From the NCBI RefSeq assembly GCF_002013465.1, contig NZ_MAFC01000004.1, forward strand, positions 62,001 through 126,000: DNA of 64,000 bases. Reading direction: 5' to 3'. Both the position numbers and the translations under genes were made by a program. Numbering within the stretch: position 1 is the stretch's first letter; each line of letters opens with the position of its first letter. The notes beneath the pieces are model-generated. The model saw nothing but the letters and a program-made list of their open reading frames with translations, searched no databases and was not told the origin of the DNA. Source of the stretch: Mycobacterium sp. D16R12 (lineage in GTDB: Bacteria; Actinomycetota; Actinomycetes; Mycobacteriales; Mycobacteriaceae). Of this stretch, positions 27,180-35,778 are shown one piece after another.

Positions 27180-28919
27180 GTGACTTCTGCTTATTCTGCG
27201 GATCCAGTATTCGAAGCGAATGGCAAGTTAATTAGTTATCTGCTCCAACGCATCCACGACCGCGAACTGGCGCTTCCTGATTTCCAGCGGGACTTCGTAT
27301 GGGATGCGAAGGCGACAGCAGAGCTGCTTCGTAGCATCATGTCCAGGTTTCCTGCCGGCACTCTGCTCTTCTGGAAGCAAAATCCCGAAACCGCAACTCT
27401 AGCCTCGCGCGAAATTGAAGGTGCACCGGAACTCAATGGGAAGTCGCCCGACGAACTTATACTCGACGGGCAACAGCGGTTGACCGCGCTTTATCGTGCA
27501 CTTACCGGAGCTGGAGATGAACGATTTTTTGCCGACCTCAGCCATTACTTAAGTAAAGACGGCGAGACTAAAAAGGTTCACGAAATCGACTTCGAGAAGG
27601 CAATACGCTCCTACGACTTAACGGCAAAACTGCCGTTCGATCCCCAGGACCGAGAGTACCAGTTCGCTAACGGGCTGTTCCCGCTCTCGCAACTCGCAGA
27701 GTTTGATGAGTGGCTAGATGACTATGCACGCCGCACAGCAAGCGAGCTTCGGCCAGAACATGTGATTAAGAAGCAGATGCGATCTGTACGTGACACATAT
27801 TTCGTGCCGTTGCGGAGCTATGGATTCCCCGTCGTTACATTGCCCGCTACAACCCCGTTAGAGGCTGTCTGCAATATTTTCGAAACACTCAACAGGACGG
27901 GAAAGCCTTTGGGCGCATTTGACCTAATAACTGCGCGTCTATTTCCACAGGGAATAAGATTGAGAGATTTATGGGACGAAGCGCGCGAAAGCTATAGCAT
28001 ACTCGAAGACTTTGAGATTGACGCATACGCTGTGCTGCAATCAGTATGCCTCCGCGCTAAGAGCTCCGCTCAACGCGCCGATGTTCTTACCAGGGTGAAT
28101 GCCTCCGACATCAAAGAAAACTGGCTAGACGTGATCGCGGGGTTCGCCGGCGTGTTAAATTATCTACGCAGCAGTCATGGCGTAGCAACCAAACGATGGC
28201 TCCCCTATGGGATGATGCTGGTGCCGATGGCTGCAATTTGGGCTGAAGTTAAGGTACTTAAGCCTTTGGAGCGAGCCGCGGCGGAAAAGAAACTTAGTCA
28301 ATTCTTTTGGTGCACAACTTTCATGACAAATTACGACCAAGGCGCAAACAGTCAAGCGGGTGCAGACTACGGCAAGCTGAAGGACTGGCTGTTCGACGAT
28401 CAAGCACAGGCCCCTGAGGCAGTCGCCAGCTTCAATCTCGCAGAATCGACTCTCAGACAAGCAACTGTCCGCAGGAAGGCTCTTCACGCAGGAGTAATGG
28501 CGCTAACAATCCAGTCTGGTGCGAAGGATTTTTACTCCGGCGAGACTATGAACGCTGTTCGCATAAAGGAACGCCGTATTGACTCACATCACCTATTCCC
28601 GAAGGCATATCTATCAGATCTCAAGCTAAGCGAACTATTGCTCAATAGGTCGCTGATCGATAGCGAAACCAACAAGATTATCGGTAAGACGCCACCATCG
28701 CAGTATCTTGCGAAAATGGAAACCGTGCACGATGCCGACAAGATCGTCGATGTTCTAGAATCTCACGCGATTGATCCATCGCCAAAAAGCGCGTTTCGGA
28801 CCGATGATTACGCAGCGTTTCTCGACGAACGATTATCGGCGGTCATCGAACTTGTGGAGAACGCGACGGGCCGAACCGTGATTCGCGACGCGAATATCGC
28901 CGAACCTGCCGAGAAGTAG
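27180..28919 (+). CDS. DUF262-HNH protein, single-chain GmrSD-like restriction candidate
   Basis: The product has 579 residues from GTG at 27180; that start has a good gagggg site 6 nt upstream. The open frame extends much further upstream, but that extension runs through gabD1 and is rich in Arg and Pro. N-terminal DUF262 (ParB-like NTPase/nicking fold): PDFQRDFVW (33-41) and DGQQRLTAL (96-104). The C-terminal HNH-type nuclease part has RIDSHHLFPKAYL (H470/H471), then an Asn near 489 and the KTPPSQYL tail. This layout matches single-chain relatives of GmrSD, type IV enzymes that cut modified phage DNA. GC content is roughly 50%, well below the neighbours, pointing to transfer. The target is unknown. 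Confidence 0.85.
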   Translation: MTSAYSADPVFEANGKLISYLLQRIHDRELALPDFQRDFVWDAKATAELLRSIMSRFPAGTLLFWKQNPETATLASREIEGAPELNGKSPDELILDGQQRLTALYRALTGAGDERFFADLSHYLSKDGETKKVHEIDFEKAIRSYDLTAKLPFDPQDREYQFANGLFPLSQLAEFDEWLDDYARRTASELRPEHVIKKQMRSVRDTYFVPLRSYGFPVVTLPATTPLEAVCNIFETLNRTGKPLGAFDLITARLFPQGIRLRDLWDEARESYSILEDFEIDAYAVLQSVCLRAKSSAQRADVLTRVNASDIKENWLDVIAGFAGVLNYLRSSHGVATKRWLPYGMMLVPMAAIWAEVKVLKPLERAAAEKKLSQFFWCTTFMTNYDQGANSQAGADYGKLKDWLFDDQAQAPEAVASFNLAESTLRQATVRRKALHAGVMALTIQSGAKDFYSGETMNAVRIKERRIDSHHLFPKAYLSDLKLSELLLNRSLIDSETNKIIGKTPPSQYLAKMETVHDADKIVDVLESHAIDPSPKSAFRTDDYAAFLDERLSAVIELVENATGRTVIRDANIAEPAEK

Positions 28920-29411
28920 TCAATTAAGAATTGTCACCATTCTATTCGCCTCAGCCTTGCGACAGCGGAAATGCGAGTGCGCGTAGGTAGCACCTTGCCG
29001 TTTCATAGCGATCACGGCCCAAGTGCTTCTTGTAATACACCTCGTCCGAATCATCCAGAACCCGCAAGCGGTCTTTAGGTCATGGATGCATCGCGCCCGT
29101 TCCAGGCTGGCGAGCATCCCATGAGCTCAGGGTCATTGAGTGGCCAGCACTTGGTGCAGGATCTTCATCCCCCGGCGGATCACACCAGTTTTCAAACACA
29201 TATTCGATGGGTGAGTCATCCTGGCTCACCGACTCCCGCCGCGCCACTGTTGTCGATCGCCGTGGCCCCCTGCCGCTCTCTGCTCATATCTATCTCACCT
29301 TGCCTCCGTATCTACTACTTCTTGTCTGCGACCCTGCTGATGGCAAGCCTGTGCGTCGCGGGCCGCCTTTGGTGCTGTAGCAGTTCAGTCCCGGTGAGTA
29401 GCCTCACCTCC
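28920..29411. other. Gap between the two island genes, with possible remnants
   Basis: No intact gene is seen. On the minus strand, one frame from GTG at 29229 reads 49 codons (MSQDDSPIEYVFENWCDPPG...), hits TGA at 29080-29082, and continues in the same frame for 42 codons to TGA at 28951-28953 (...YYKKHLGRDRYETARCYLRAL...). This could be a decayed gene with a nonsense codon. The plus strand has no ribosome site before the HEPN-like gene's ATG at 29412 that I would trust. Confidence 0.35.
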
Positions 29412-30008
29412 ATGACGAGTGCATCTGATGACGCAAGCAGCGAAGAAATTCACGTGTTGATCCTGAGGTTCCTCGGAGCGTTTTCTCATGTGCAGGACTG
29501 GATGGACAACGTCATCGCGTGGATCTTCTTCAAGGGCCAGATGCCAAACGCGGCTGCCGTCGTGTGGGATCGGGCCGTATCCCGGATCAACGATAAAGAA
29601 CGAGTCAAGCTGTTCCTGGCTATAGCCAAAGACATCGGGACGGATGCAGAGCTGGATTGCGTCGCGGCCGAGTACGCGGAGCTCAAGCAACTCAGAGATA
29701 AGGCCGCCCATTCGGCAAAGTTCTTTGATTATGGGGACGGCAATCTGACCATCAGCAAGTCTCATATCACTGCTCTCCGAGAAAACGACTGGGAACCAAC
29801 GAAACTCGAGAAGACGAGTATTGATCGCAACCAAATACTGAGAGCTCTCAGGAGCTGTAAATGGCTCGAAGCTCAGATGACTTACGTGATCTTCTGTTAC
29901 GAGCCGATAGCAGAGGTACGCGCGGCGTCGGGATCGCACAAGCTTCCGAAGCCTGCGCGCACGCCCGAACAGTGGAATTGGAATGGCAACACGGAAATCG
30001 GCGTGTAG
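29412..30008 (+). CDS. HEPN-like protein of unknown function
   Basis: The protein has 198 residues if it starts at ATG 29412 (MTSASDDASSEE); the open frame extends to 29082 but that part looks non-native. It is mostly helical and has no membrane segment. The segment LKQLRDKAAHSAKFF contains R95 and H100, the R-x4-H motif of HEPN RNase domains, within a predicted helix. A HEPN ribonuclease role, as in toxins and abortive-infection factors, is a hypothesis. It lies 490 bp after the DUF262 gene on the same strand, inside the low-GC island. Confidence 0.55.
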   Translation: MTSASDDASSEEIHVLILRFLGAFSHVQDWMDNVIAWIFFKGQMPNAAAVVWDRAVSRINDKERVKLFLAIAKDIGTDAELDCVAAEYAELKQLRDKAAHSAKFFDYGDGNLTISKSHITALRENDWEPTKLEKTSIDRNQILRALRSCKWLEAQMTYVIFCYEPIAEVRAASGSHKLPKPARTPEQWNWNGNTEIGV

Positions 30009-30512
30009 GGACAAAAGGCGACTAAACGGACGTTCCCGCCAGCACTCATTCGTCGCTTGCTTTCGGGTCGGCCTCGAATCCGGTGCACGTATCCTGATGG
30101 TGACCCTTCATACATCTCCGCGCGCACGACCTGCAGCTCGACCGGCCTGAATACCCTTTGAGCACTAGCGATCACATGGGTTTGATCATCGGAATGAGCG
30201 CCGTCTGTCGGAGCGAATCAGTACCGGCCCAGCAGGCAAGATCAGCCCGCCTAGAGGTTGAGCTCACTGACCTTCACGAGTTTTGGATGGGAGGTGATGG
30301 GTGCCTGCCGAACAGCTGTCCTCGATTGAACCCTGTGGTCCGAAATCGCCTACAGACCAGGGCCATAGGCTGGGGACTCGCCAGCCAGGGGCGGGGAACA
30401 TATCAGTTCGCCCGACGGCTGATCACCCTGGCCGTCGATCACCTGCTGCAGAGAATCCGCCAGCACTTCGACAATCAGCCTCGGTGACCGCGGGCACTGG
30501 CCCCTAAATCAG
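30009..30512. other. Region between the HEPN-like gene and ssrA terminator
   Basis: A short + strand frame (30158-30487) ends in a plausible helix (VDHLLQRIRQHF) but has poor codon structure, no ribosome site and no recognisable family, so it is not called. No repeat of the ssrA 3' end was found here or farther left. The region is likely part of the accessory insertion. Confidence 0.35.
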
Positions 30513-30540
30513 AAGACCCCCCGAACATTCGGGGGGTCTT
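30513..30540. terminator. Strong hairpin at the end of ssrA
   Basis: AAGACCCCCCGAA (30513-30525) pairs with TTCGGGGGGTCTT (30528-30540), a perfect 13-bp stem just past the 3' end of ssrA. It serves as an intrinsic-type terminator for tmRNA and may also stop transcripts from the island. Confidence 0.8.
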
Positions 30541-30547
30541 CATCTTG

Positions 30548-30913
30548 TGGAGCTGCCGGGAATTGAACCCGGGTCCAACGGCCGTTCATTAAGGCTTCTC
30601 CGTGCGCAGTTCGCTATGCCTCTACTCGGATCTCTCGGTCCCGCGAACAAGTCGAGATGACGATCCCAGTCGCTGTTTGATGTCCCTACGGGTCCCGCGA
30701 CCGAACCCGTAGGTTTGTCCCTCTAGCTGATGCCAGGGTCCGGGCCGAGGGCGCTCCCGGTCTGACAGACACGCAGTCGCTTAGGCAGCGAGTGCGTAGT
30801 CGCGCTGATTTGAATCGGCGCTTAATTGGTTGCAATGACGCTTACGGTGGTCTCTTGCCTGCACCGGCACGCTTCCCTTAAGTCGAGACTCGCTGTCGAA
30901 ACCTTTCAGCCCC
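30548..30913 (-). ncRNA. ssrA: tmRNA (transfer-messenger RNA)
   Basis: About 366 nt on the minus strand. The tRNA-like end pairs GGGGCTG (5' end at 30913) with CAGCTCC near 30549-30555. The T-arm is GGGTTCAATTCCC. The tag frame ends ADSNQRDYALAA followed by TAA at 30781-30783, one residue different from the M. tuberculosis tag (H to N). The bases after the acceptor stem read A-CAA rather than ACCA, so CCA would be added after transcription. tmRNA rescues stalled ribosomes with SmpB, whose gene is at 34.4 kb. The 3' half is a known integration site for mobile elements, which fits the low-GC island on that side. Confidence 0.95.
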
Positions 30914-31035
30914 GTCACCCCGCCGACCTTCGGTGGGACACTCCATCCTACCGCCGCAGATCCACGAAGCCACCGAATTACCCGCCCGTGCCACGGTAGC
31001 GTGCGGGAAATCGCCAAACCTGGGGAGTTACCACC

Positions 31036-31605
31036 ATGCGCATGCTGCTCAGTGTCTATGCCGTCGTTGTGGCCGGGGCAACCGTATTCGCTGCTCAGGC
31101 GTCCGCGGAGCCGTCAGTACCCAACCTCGACGGCTACGCGCCGGTCGAACCCACCGCCTATGAGACGTACTCCGCGTATGCCACGACGGGTGTGCAGTTC
31201 CTCACCCCGGACGGCCTGCGCTGCCGCATCACCTCGAACTCCCGCGCCACCGGCCTCGACGGCACCTGCTGGGGCAAGCTTCCCGGCGTCGCGGGCGACG
31301 AGAACATCGCCGCGGTGTCGCTCAACACCCCGGCCGCGAGCCTGACCCACATGCCCGATCTAGGCCAGCAGGAGATTGTCGCGCGGCCCGACGCATCACC
31401 GGCCGGTCCGGCGCCCGTCGACCCCAGCGCCTATCGCCCGCTGACCTCCGGCCAGAAGATCACCTACGGCCTCAAAGCCACCAACAAGATGATCACGTGC
31501 GCGGTGAGCGATCAGCGCGAGACCATCTGCATATTGCCCACCAACTTCACCGGCGATAGTCCGCACGGATTCGTGCTGTCCCCCATCCTCAGCCGAGCCT
31601 TCTAG
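31036..31605 (+). CDS. Secreted protein of unknown function
   Basis: The 189-residue protein has a short signal peptide (about 1-24, ending AQASA). The mature part has four Cys (in LRCRITS, GTCWGKL, ITCAVSD and TICILPT), consistent with two disulfides, and two parallel halves that each end in a strand with a Cys. It looks like a mycobacterial exported protein with a small repeated beta domain. It starts 123 bp after the 5' end of ssrA on the opposite strand, and its TAG overlaps the stop of the FAD oxidoreductase. Confidence 0.78.
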   Translation: MRMLLSVYAVVVAGATVFAAQASAEPSVPNLDGYAPVEPTAYETYSAYATTGVQFLTPDGLRCRITSNSRATGLDGTCWGKLPGVAGDENIAAVSLNTPAASLTHMPDLGQQEIVARPDASPAGPAPVDPSAYRPLTSGQKITYGLKATNKMITCAVSDQRETICILPTNFTGDSPHGFVLSPILSRAF

Positions 31606-33164
31606 CGCGCGTCCTCGAGTACCTGTAAGGCGGCGTTGTATCCGGGGATGAAGGAAATCGCGGGTCCCCCATGACATCCCGCGCTCCCGAGGTACAGGCC
31701 CTCGATGGGTAGCGGATGGTCGCGATATCCGCGCGGCCCTGGTCTGTTGACTCCGATCTGGTCCGCGTGCACCAACCCGAAGCAATAGTCACCGCCCGGT
31801 GCCCCGAACATGGTGCCCATGTGCCGGGGCGTAAAGGTGGTGTGCCGCAGCACGATCTCCTCGAAATTAGGAGCCAGCCGGGAGATCTTGTCGATCACCC
31901 GCCGCCCCATCTCCGCCTTCATCTCGCCATAGCGCGCATGCTCCGTCTCGACCGGGAACCACAGGGCGAACGCCGAGGCCGCGTACTTGCCCTCCGGCGC
32001 CAGCTGTCGGTCATGCAGAGACGGGATCTGGAACACCACGGCGGGATCGGCGGGCACGATTCCCCGCCGACAGTCTTCCCACTGCGCCTGTAGCTCTTCG
32101 GGCGTGCTGTACATCCCGACCGTCGACTGCATCTGTGGATCGTTCAAACTCTCGTACGGTGCGACGAACTCCGGTAGCGCCGCAAGAGCGAAATGCATCT
32201 GCAGATAGCTGCCGCGATGATCCACCCGCGCGAATCGGTCACGCTGATCCGGTGGCACCGCCGAGGAATCCAACATCTCCACCACGGTGAGATCGGGTGC
32301 GATGCAGGAAACAACCACCGGCGCAGTAATTGTCGATCCATCGTCCAAGGCGACTCCGGTCACCCGGCCATCCGCGGTGCGGATTTCGGTGACCTTGCTA
32401 CGGAGTCGCACCTCGCCTCCGTGGCCGACGAAGTGGTCATGTAGATGCGATGTCAACGCCCCGATGCCCCCACGGAGCTTCTTCATCTGCAACGCGGTCG
32501 CGTCCGGCATCGCCAACCCGAAGGCCAGCGCGGCCGCGCTACCCGGGGTTTCCGGACCGCGATAGGTCATGTTCAGCGCCAAGAACGCCAACATCCCGCG
32601 CAGCGCGCCGTGTTTCTCTTTGTCGGGGAAATATCGGTCCAGCACGTCGGTCACCGAACCGAATAGCATCTCGTTGATGCTGGCACGCTCGAATTCATTT
32701 GTCGCGCAGGCGTACATCTCGTCAAATGTCTTCGGCGGCTGCCCTACCTCGAATCGCCCCAGCGCCCTCGTCGGCGCTTGACTCCACGCCATGATCCCCG
32801 CCATGCCGTTGACGGCCTCGGCTCCATGCGCCTCGTTGAGATGGGTCAACAGCTTCATCGGATCGCTGTAGTAGATCAGTGGGTCGTCGCCAATTCCCCT
32901 GAGCGCCACTGACACAACGTCCAGGTCGACCGTCGGCAGGGTGTCAAGGCCAAGATCACGGCTCAGGACCGCAGATGTCGGAAACTGGACCGATCCCGCG
33001 ATCTCGAATCGGTACCCGTCAAACAGCTCAACCGTCGAGGCCATGCCACCGGAATACAGCTTGGCGTCGAGGCAGACCGTACGCAGCCCCGACTTCTGAA
33101 GTTTTGCCGCCGCGGTCAGTCCGTTGTGCCCGGCGCCGATCACGATCGCCTCGAAATCCGCCAT
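31602..33164 (-). CDS. NAD(P)/FAD-dependent oxidoreductase (phytoene desaturase-like)
   Basis: The 520-residue protein has the N-terminal Rossmann FAD motif AIVIGAGHNGLTAA and the family C-terminus GLYLGSAGCHGGPAISFIPGYNAA. Its domain order matches carotenoid-desaturase/retinol-saturase type flavoproteins. There are no neighbouring carotenoid genes, so the substrate is open; a lipid or terpenoid is possible. ATG at 33164 has a strong GGGGGG site and was preferred to an upstream start at 33209. An operator-like palindrome lies 25 bp upstream, matching one near the TetR gene. Confidence 0.85.
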   Translation of the reverse strand: MADFEAIVIGAGHNGLTAAAKLQKSGLRTVCLDAKLYSGGMASTVELFDGYRFEIAGSVQFPTSAVLSRDLGLDTLPTVDLDVVSVALRGIGDDPLIYYSDPMKLLTHLNEAHGAEAVNGMAGIMAWSQAPTRALGRFEVGQPPKTFDEMYACATNEFERASINEMLFGSVTDVLDRYFPDKEKHGALRGMLAFLALNMTYRGPETPGSAAALAFGLAMPDATALQMKKLRGGIGALTSHLHDHFVGHGGEVRLRSKVTEIRTADGRVTGVALDDGSTITAPVVVSCIAPDLTVVEMLDSSAVPPDQRDRFARVDHRGSYLQMHFALAALPEFVAPYESLNDPQMQSTVGMYSTPEELQAQWEDCRRGIVPADPAVVFQIPSLHDRQLAPEGKYAASAFALWFPVETEHARYGEMKAEMGRRVIDKISRLAPNFEEIVLRHTTFTPRHMGTMFGAPGGDYCFGLVHADQIGVNRPGPRGYRDHPLPIEGLYLGSAGCHGGPAISFIPGYNAALQVLEDAR

Positions 33165-33188
33165 CCCCCCACGCTGACACGGCTCAAC

Positions 33189-33214
33189 AAGTTTTGTCAA
33201 TAGTGACAAAACTT
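33189..33214. promoter_or_regulatory. Operator 1 of the adjacent TetR protein
   Basis: AAGTTTTGTCA (33189-33199), a 4-bp spacer, and TGACAAAACTT (33204-33214) form a perfect inverted repeat between the TetR stop and the FAD oxidoreductase start. The same sequence with one base changed occurs at 33857-33882. Confidence 0.8.
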
Positions 33215-33218
33215 GGCT

Positions 33219-33824
33219 TCAGGACATATCTCCGATTCCCGCCTTCAGGAAATCCAGCGCGGTGCGGCTCAGCCGCGCGAGCTCCCCGGGCGAGTGATCC
33301 TCGCCGAGCATCCACGCATCCATGGCGCCGAAGACCGCCGCGGCAATACAGCGCGCGGTCACGGTATTGCGCAGGCGCACATCGGGATTGACTTCGACAC
33401 CGCCATCACGCACGAGGTGCGTCTCGATCACCTCGGCAAATTCGGCCTCCACCTGCCGGATATGCCGCACGATGCGCGCCCGGTCGAGCTCCTGGTTGCG
33501 CAACGTCGCGATCTTGACCACCGCGTCGACGTCGTAAGGGGCACTGAAGATCGCCGATTCCACCGATTCCAGAATGGGTTCGCCCGCAGTTCTCACATCC
33601 AGCGCGCTGCGAAACCATTCCAGACCGAGGTCGTAGTCCAGAAAAAGCAGATCATGCTTGGACTCGAAATGGCGATAGAAGGTTCGCAGCGAGACACCGG
33701 CATCCGCCGCGATCTGCTCGACGGAGGTGTCCTCGACCCCCTGACCGAGAAAGCGCACTATCGCCGCCTGCCGAAGCGCCGCGCGCGTCCGCTCACTGCG
33801 CACAGTCTGAGCAGGTCTGACCAT
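33219..33824 (-). CDS. TetR family transcriptional regulator
   Basis: The 201-residue protein has an N-terminal TetR helix-turn-helix: RAALRQAAIVRFLGQGVEDTSVEQIAADAGVSLRTFYRHFESK, here described over residues 11-53. ATG at 33824 (MVRPAQTV) was chosen over upstream starts. Two matching palindromes flank the gene: one before the FAD oxidoreductase and one before the DUF2834 gene and its own start. It therefore probably represses itself, the oxidoreductase and the membrane protein together. The inducer is unknown. Confidence 0.9.
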   Translation of the reverse strand: MVRPAQTVRSERTRAALRQAAIVRFLGQGVEDTSVEQIAADAGVSLRTFYRHFESKHDLLFLDYDLGLEWFRSALDVRTAGEPILESVESAIFSAPYDVDAVVKIATLRNQELDRARIVRHIRQVEAEFAEVIETHLVRDGGVEVNPDVRLRNTVTARCIAAAVFGAMDAWMLGEDHSPGELARLSRTALDFLKAGIGDMS

Positions 33825-33856
33825 TCTGGAAAGGTACCCCAAGGACAGCCGAAGGC

Positions 33857-33882
33857 AAGTTATGTCACTATTGACAAAACTT
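33857..33882. promoter_or_regulatory. Operator 2 of the adjacent TetR protein
   Basis: AAGTTATGTCA (33857-33867), a 4-bp spacer, and TGACAAAACTT (33872-33882) lie between the divergent TetR and DUF2834 genes. One base in the left arm differs from operator 1. Confidence 0.8.
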
Positions 33883-33905
33883 GGTGGTGCTGTCAGGCTC
33901 CGGAC

Positions 33906-34373
33906 ATGGTGTCGCTCGTGGTCCACGCGATCCTCGGAATCGCAGTCATCGCCCTCATCGTCGCCTCGAACCGGCCGATATTCGCCCGAACCGCAACGGG
34001 TCCCGCGTTATCGCTGCTCGAAATCGTGTACTACGTCGTCGGTATCGCCTCGATCGCGCTGGGCTGGTACTTCAACATCCGGTACGTCGCCGAGTACCAC
34101 GTGTCCAACCCGATCACCGGCTGGATCGACTACATCAAGCTGATGTTCGTCAATCCGGCGGCGGGCTCGGCCAGCCAGGACTACACCATCGGCAATGTCA
34201 TTCTGCTGCCGCTGATGACGATCATCGACGGGTACCGCCGCGGCATCCGGCGCCCATGGCTCTACTTCGTATCAAGCCTCTTCACGAGTTTCGCGTTCGC
34301 GTGGGCCTTCTACCTGATCACCGTCGAACGCCAGCGCAGACACCAACCGGCCACGGTCCTCGAATCCGTGTGA
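33906..34373 (+). CDS. DUF2834 family integral membrane protein
   Basis: The 155-residue protein has about four hydrophobic helices (around 4-20, 36-55, 96-108 and 120-141) and the family segment NVILLPLMTIIDGYRRGIRRPWLYFVS. The open frame runs upstream to 33213, but that part crosses the TetR gene; ATG at 33906 is the natural start, just after operator 2. Function is unknown. Its likely co-regulation with the FAD oxidoreductase suggests a membrane partner in the same stress or substrate response. It is convergent with smpB (1-bp gap). Confidence 0.8.
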   Translation: MVSLVVHAILGIAVIALIVASNRPIFARTATGPALSLLEIVYYVVGIASIALGWYFNIRYVAEYHVSNPITGWIDYIKLMFVNPAAGSASQDYTIGNVILLPLMTIIDGYRRGIRRPWLYFVSSLFTSFAFAWAFYLITVERQRRHQPATVLESV

Positions 34374-34374
34374 G

Positions 34375-34854
34375 CTACATGCCTTTTGCGCGACGCCCCA
34401 GTTCACGGGTGATCTCGCGGGTGGCGTCCCGCTTGGCCAGGTCCTGACGCTTGTCGTGCGCCTGCTTACCGCGCGCCAAGGCCAATTCCACCTTGACCTT
34501 GCCGTCCAGGAAGTACAGCGACAACGGCACCAGCGTGAGGTTGCCATCGCGGATCTTGCCGACCAGTTGATCAATCTGCGCTCTGTGCAGCAACAGCTTT
34601 CGGTTCCGCAGCGGCGCATGATTGGTCCAGGTGCCGTGGTCGTACTGCGGGATATGTAACGCGCGCAGCCAGACCTCGCCGTCATCGACGGTGGCGAACG
34701 CATCCACCAGGGAGGCCTTGCCCTCGCGCAGGCTCTTGACCTCGGTGCCCACCAGCTGCACCCCGGCCTCGTACACATCGAGAATCGAATAGTTGTGCCG
34801 CGCCTTGCGATTGGACGCGATGATCTGGCGCCCGTCGGTCGGTTTCTTACTCAT
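34375..34854 (-). CDS. smpB: SsrA-binding protein SmpB
   Basis: The 159-residue protein has the SmpB oligonucleotide-binding beta barrel: [43 protein letters not shown] and the C-terminal basic tail [30 protein letters not shown]. It brings tmRNA to stalled ribosomes in trans-translation. It belongs to the conserved prfB-ftsE-ftsX-smpB block and lies 9 bp downstream of ftsX. The ssrA gene is 3.5 kb away, beyond the oxidoreductase and TetR genes. Confidence 0.97.
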   Translation of the reverse strand: MSKKPTDGRQIIASNRKARHNYSILDVYEAGVQLVGTEVKSLREGKASLVDAFATVDDGEVWLRALHIPQYDHGTWTNHAPLRNRKLLLHRAQIDQLVGKIRDGNLTLVPLSLYFLDGKVKVELALARGKQAHDKRQDLAKRDATREITRELGRRAKGM

Positions 34855-34863
34855 CGCCAGGGC

Positions 34864-35766
34864 CTATCTACGCACGTACAGACGCAAAGTCACATACGCG
34901 GTCACCCCGGCCAGCAGAATACCCAGCGCCGCCATCTGAATCGACGCGAGGAACACATCCCCGTAGGTGATCGGGGCAATCAGGTTGGCCTGAATGAACT
35001 GTTCCAGCGCCCCGTTGAGAATGGTCACCCGCGCCACGATCAGACCGATCACCGCCAGCAATACCCCGGCAAGCGCAGCGATAACCGCCTCCAACAGGAA
35101 CGGCAATTGTGTGTACCAACGAGTGGCACCCACCAACCGCATGATGCCCACCTCGGTGCGCCGCGTGTATGCGGCGACCTGAACCATGTTGGCGATCAAC
35201 AGAACCGCACCAACGGCCTGGATCAGCGCGATCATGAACGCCGCATCACGCAGGCTGTTCAGCACCGCGAACAAGCGGTCGATCAGATCCTTCTGGTTGA
35301 GCACGCCCTTCACGCCGGGCTTGCCGACGAATGACTCATCGAAATCCGCGTGCGTCTCCGGTTCCTTGAGCTTGACGATGAAGGAGGCGGGGAACGCGTC
35401 CTTGCTCACATCCTTCATCAAGTCCCGGAACTGTGGCAGCCGCTTCTCGGCGTCCGCGTACGCGTCCTCACGGTTCACGAAACGCACCGACTTGATGTCG
35501 GAACGCTTCTCGATCTCGTCGCGCAGGCCCTTGCAGATATCGCTGCTGCAGTCGGTGTCGGTGGCCGACAGGTCCTCGGTGAGGAAGATCTGCGTCTCCA
35601 CGCGGTCCAGGTAGATCGCCTTCGAGTTCTTGGCAAGCGATATCACCAGCAGACCACCACCGAACAACCCGATCGCAATGGCGGTCGTGATGATCATCGC
35701 CACCGTCATCGTCACATTGCGGCGTAGGCCGGTGAGGACCTCGTTGAACAGGAATCCAAAACGCAT
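34864..35766 (-). CDS. ftsX: Cell division protein FtsX (permease-like)
   Basis: The 300-residue protein has a short cytoplasmic start, a transmembrane helix near 21-43, an extracellular domain (about 45-165) with a Cys pair (C73, C78) as in other mycobacterial FtsX, and three more helices with the FtsX permease signature near the C-terminus. With FtsE it forms an ABC-like complex that drives peptidoglycan hydrolase activity at the septum, through RipC in mycobacteria. It is 12 bp downstream of ftsE. Confidence 0.96.
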   Translation of the reverse strand: MRFGFLFNEVLTGLRRNVTMTVAMIITTAIAIGLFGGGLLVISLAKNSKAIYLDRVETQIFLTEDLSATDTDCSSDICKGLRDEIEKRSDIKSVRFVNREDAYADAEKRLPQFRDLMKDVSKDAFPASFIVKLKEPETHADFDESFVGKPGVKGVLNQKDLIDRLFAVLNSLRDAAFMIALIQAVGAVLLIANMVQVAAYTRRTEVGIMRLVGATRWYTQLPFLLEAVIAALAGVLLAVIGLIVARVTILNGALEQFIQANLIAPITYGDVFLASIQMAALGILLAGVTAYVTLRLYVRR

Positions 35767-35778
35767 GTTCTATTCCAC

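Noticed and set aside
30158..30487. Short plus-strand frame before ssrA
   Set aside because: No ribosome site, no family and poor codon bias, although its last residues look helical.
26771..30560. att-type direct repeat of the ssrA 3' end
   Set aside because: I searched for the T-arm and acceptor sequence to the left of ssrA and found no second copy; an integrase gene is also absent.
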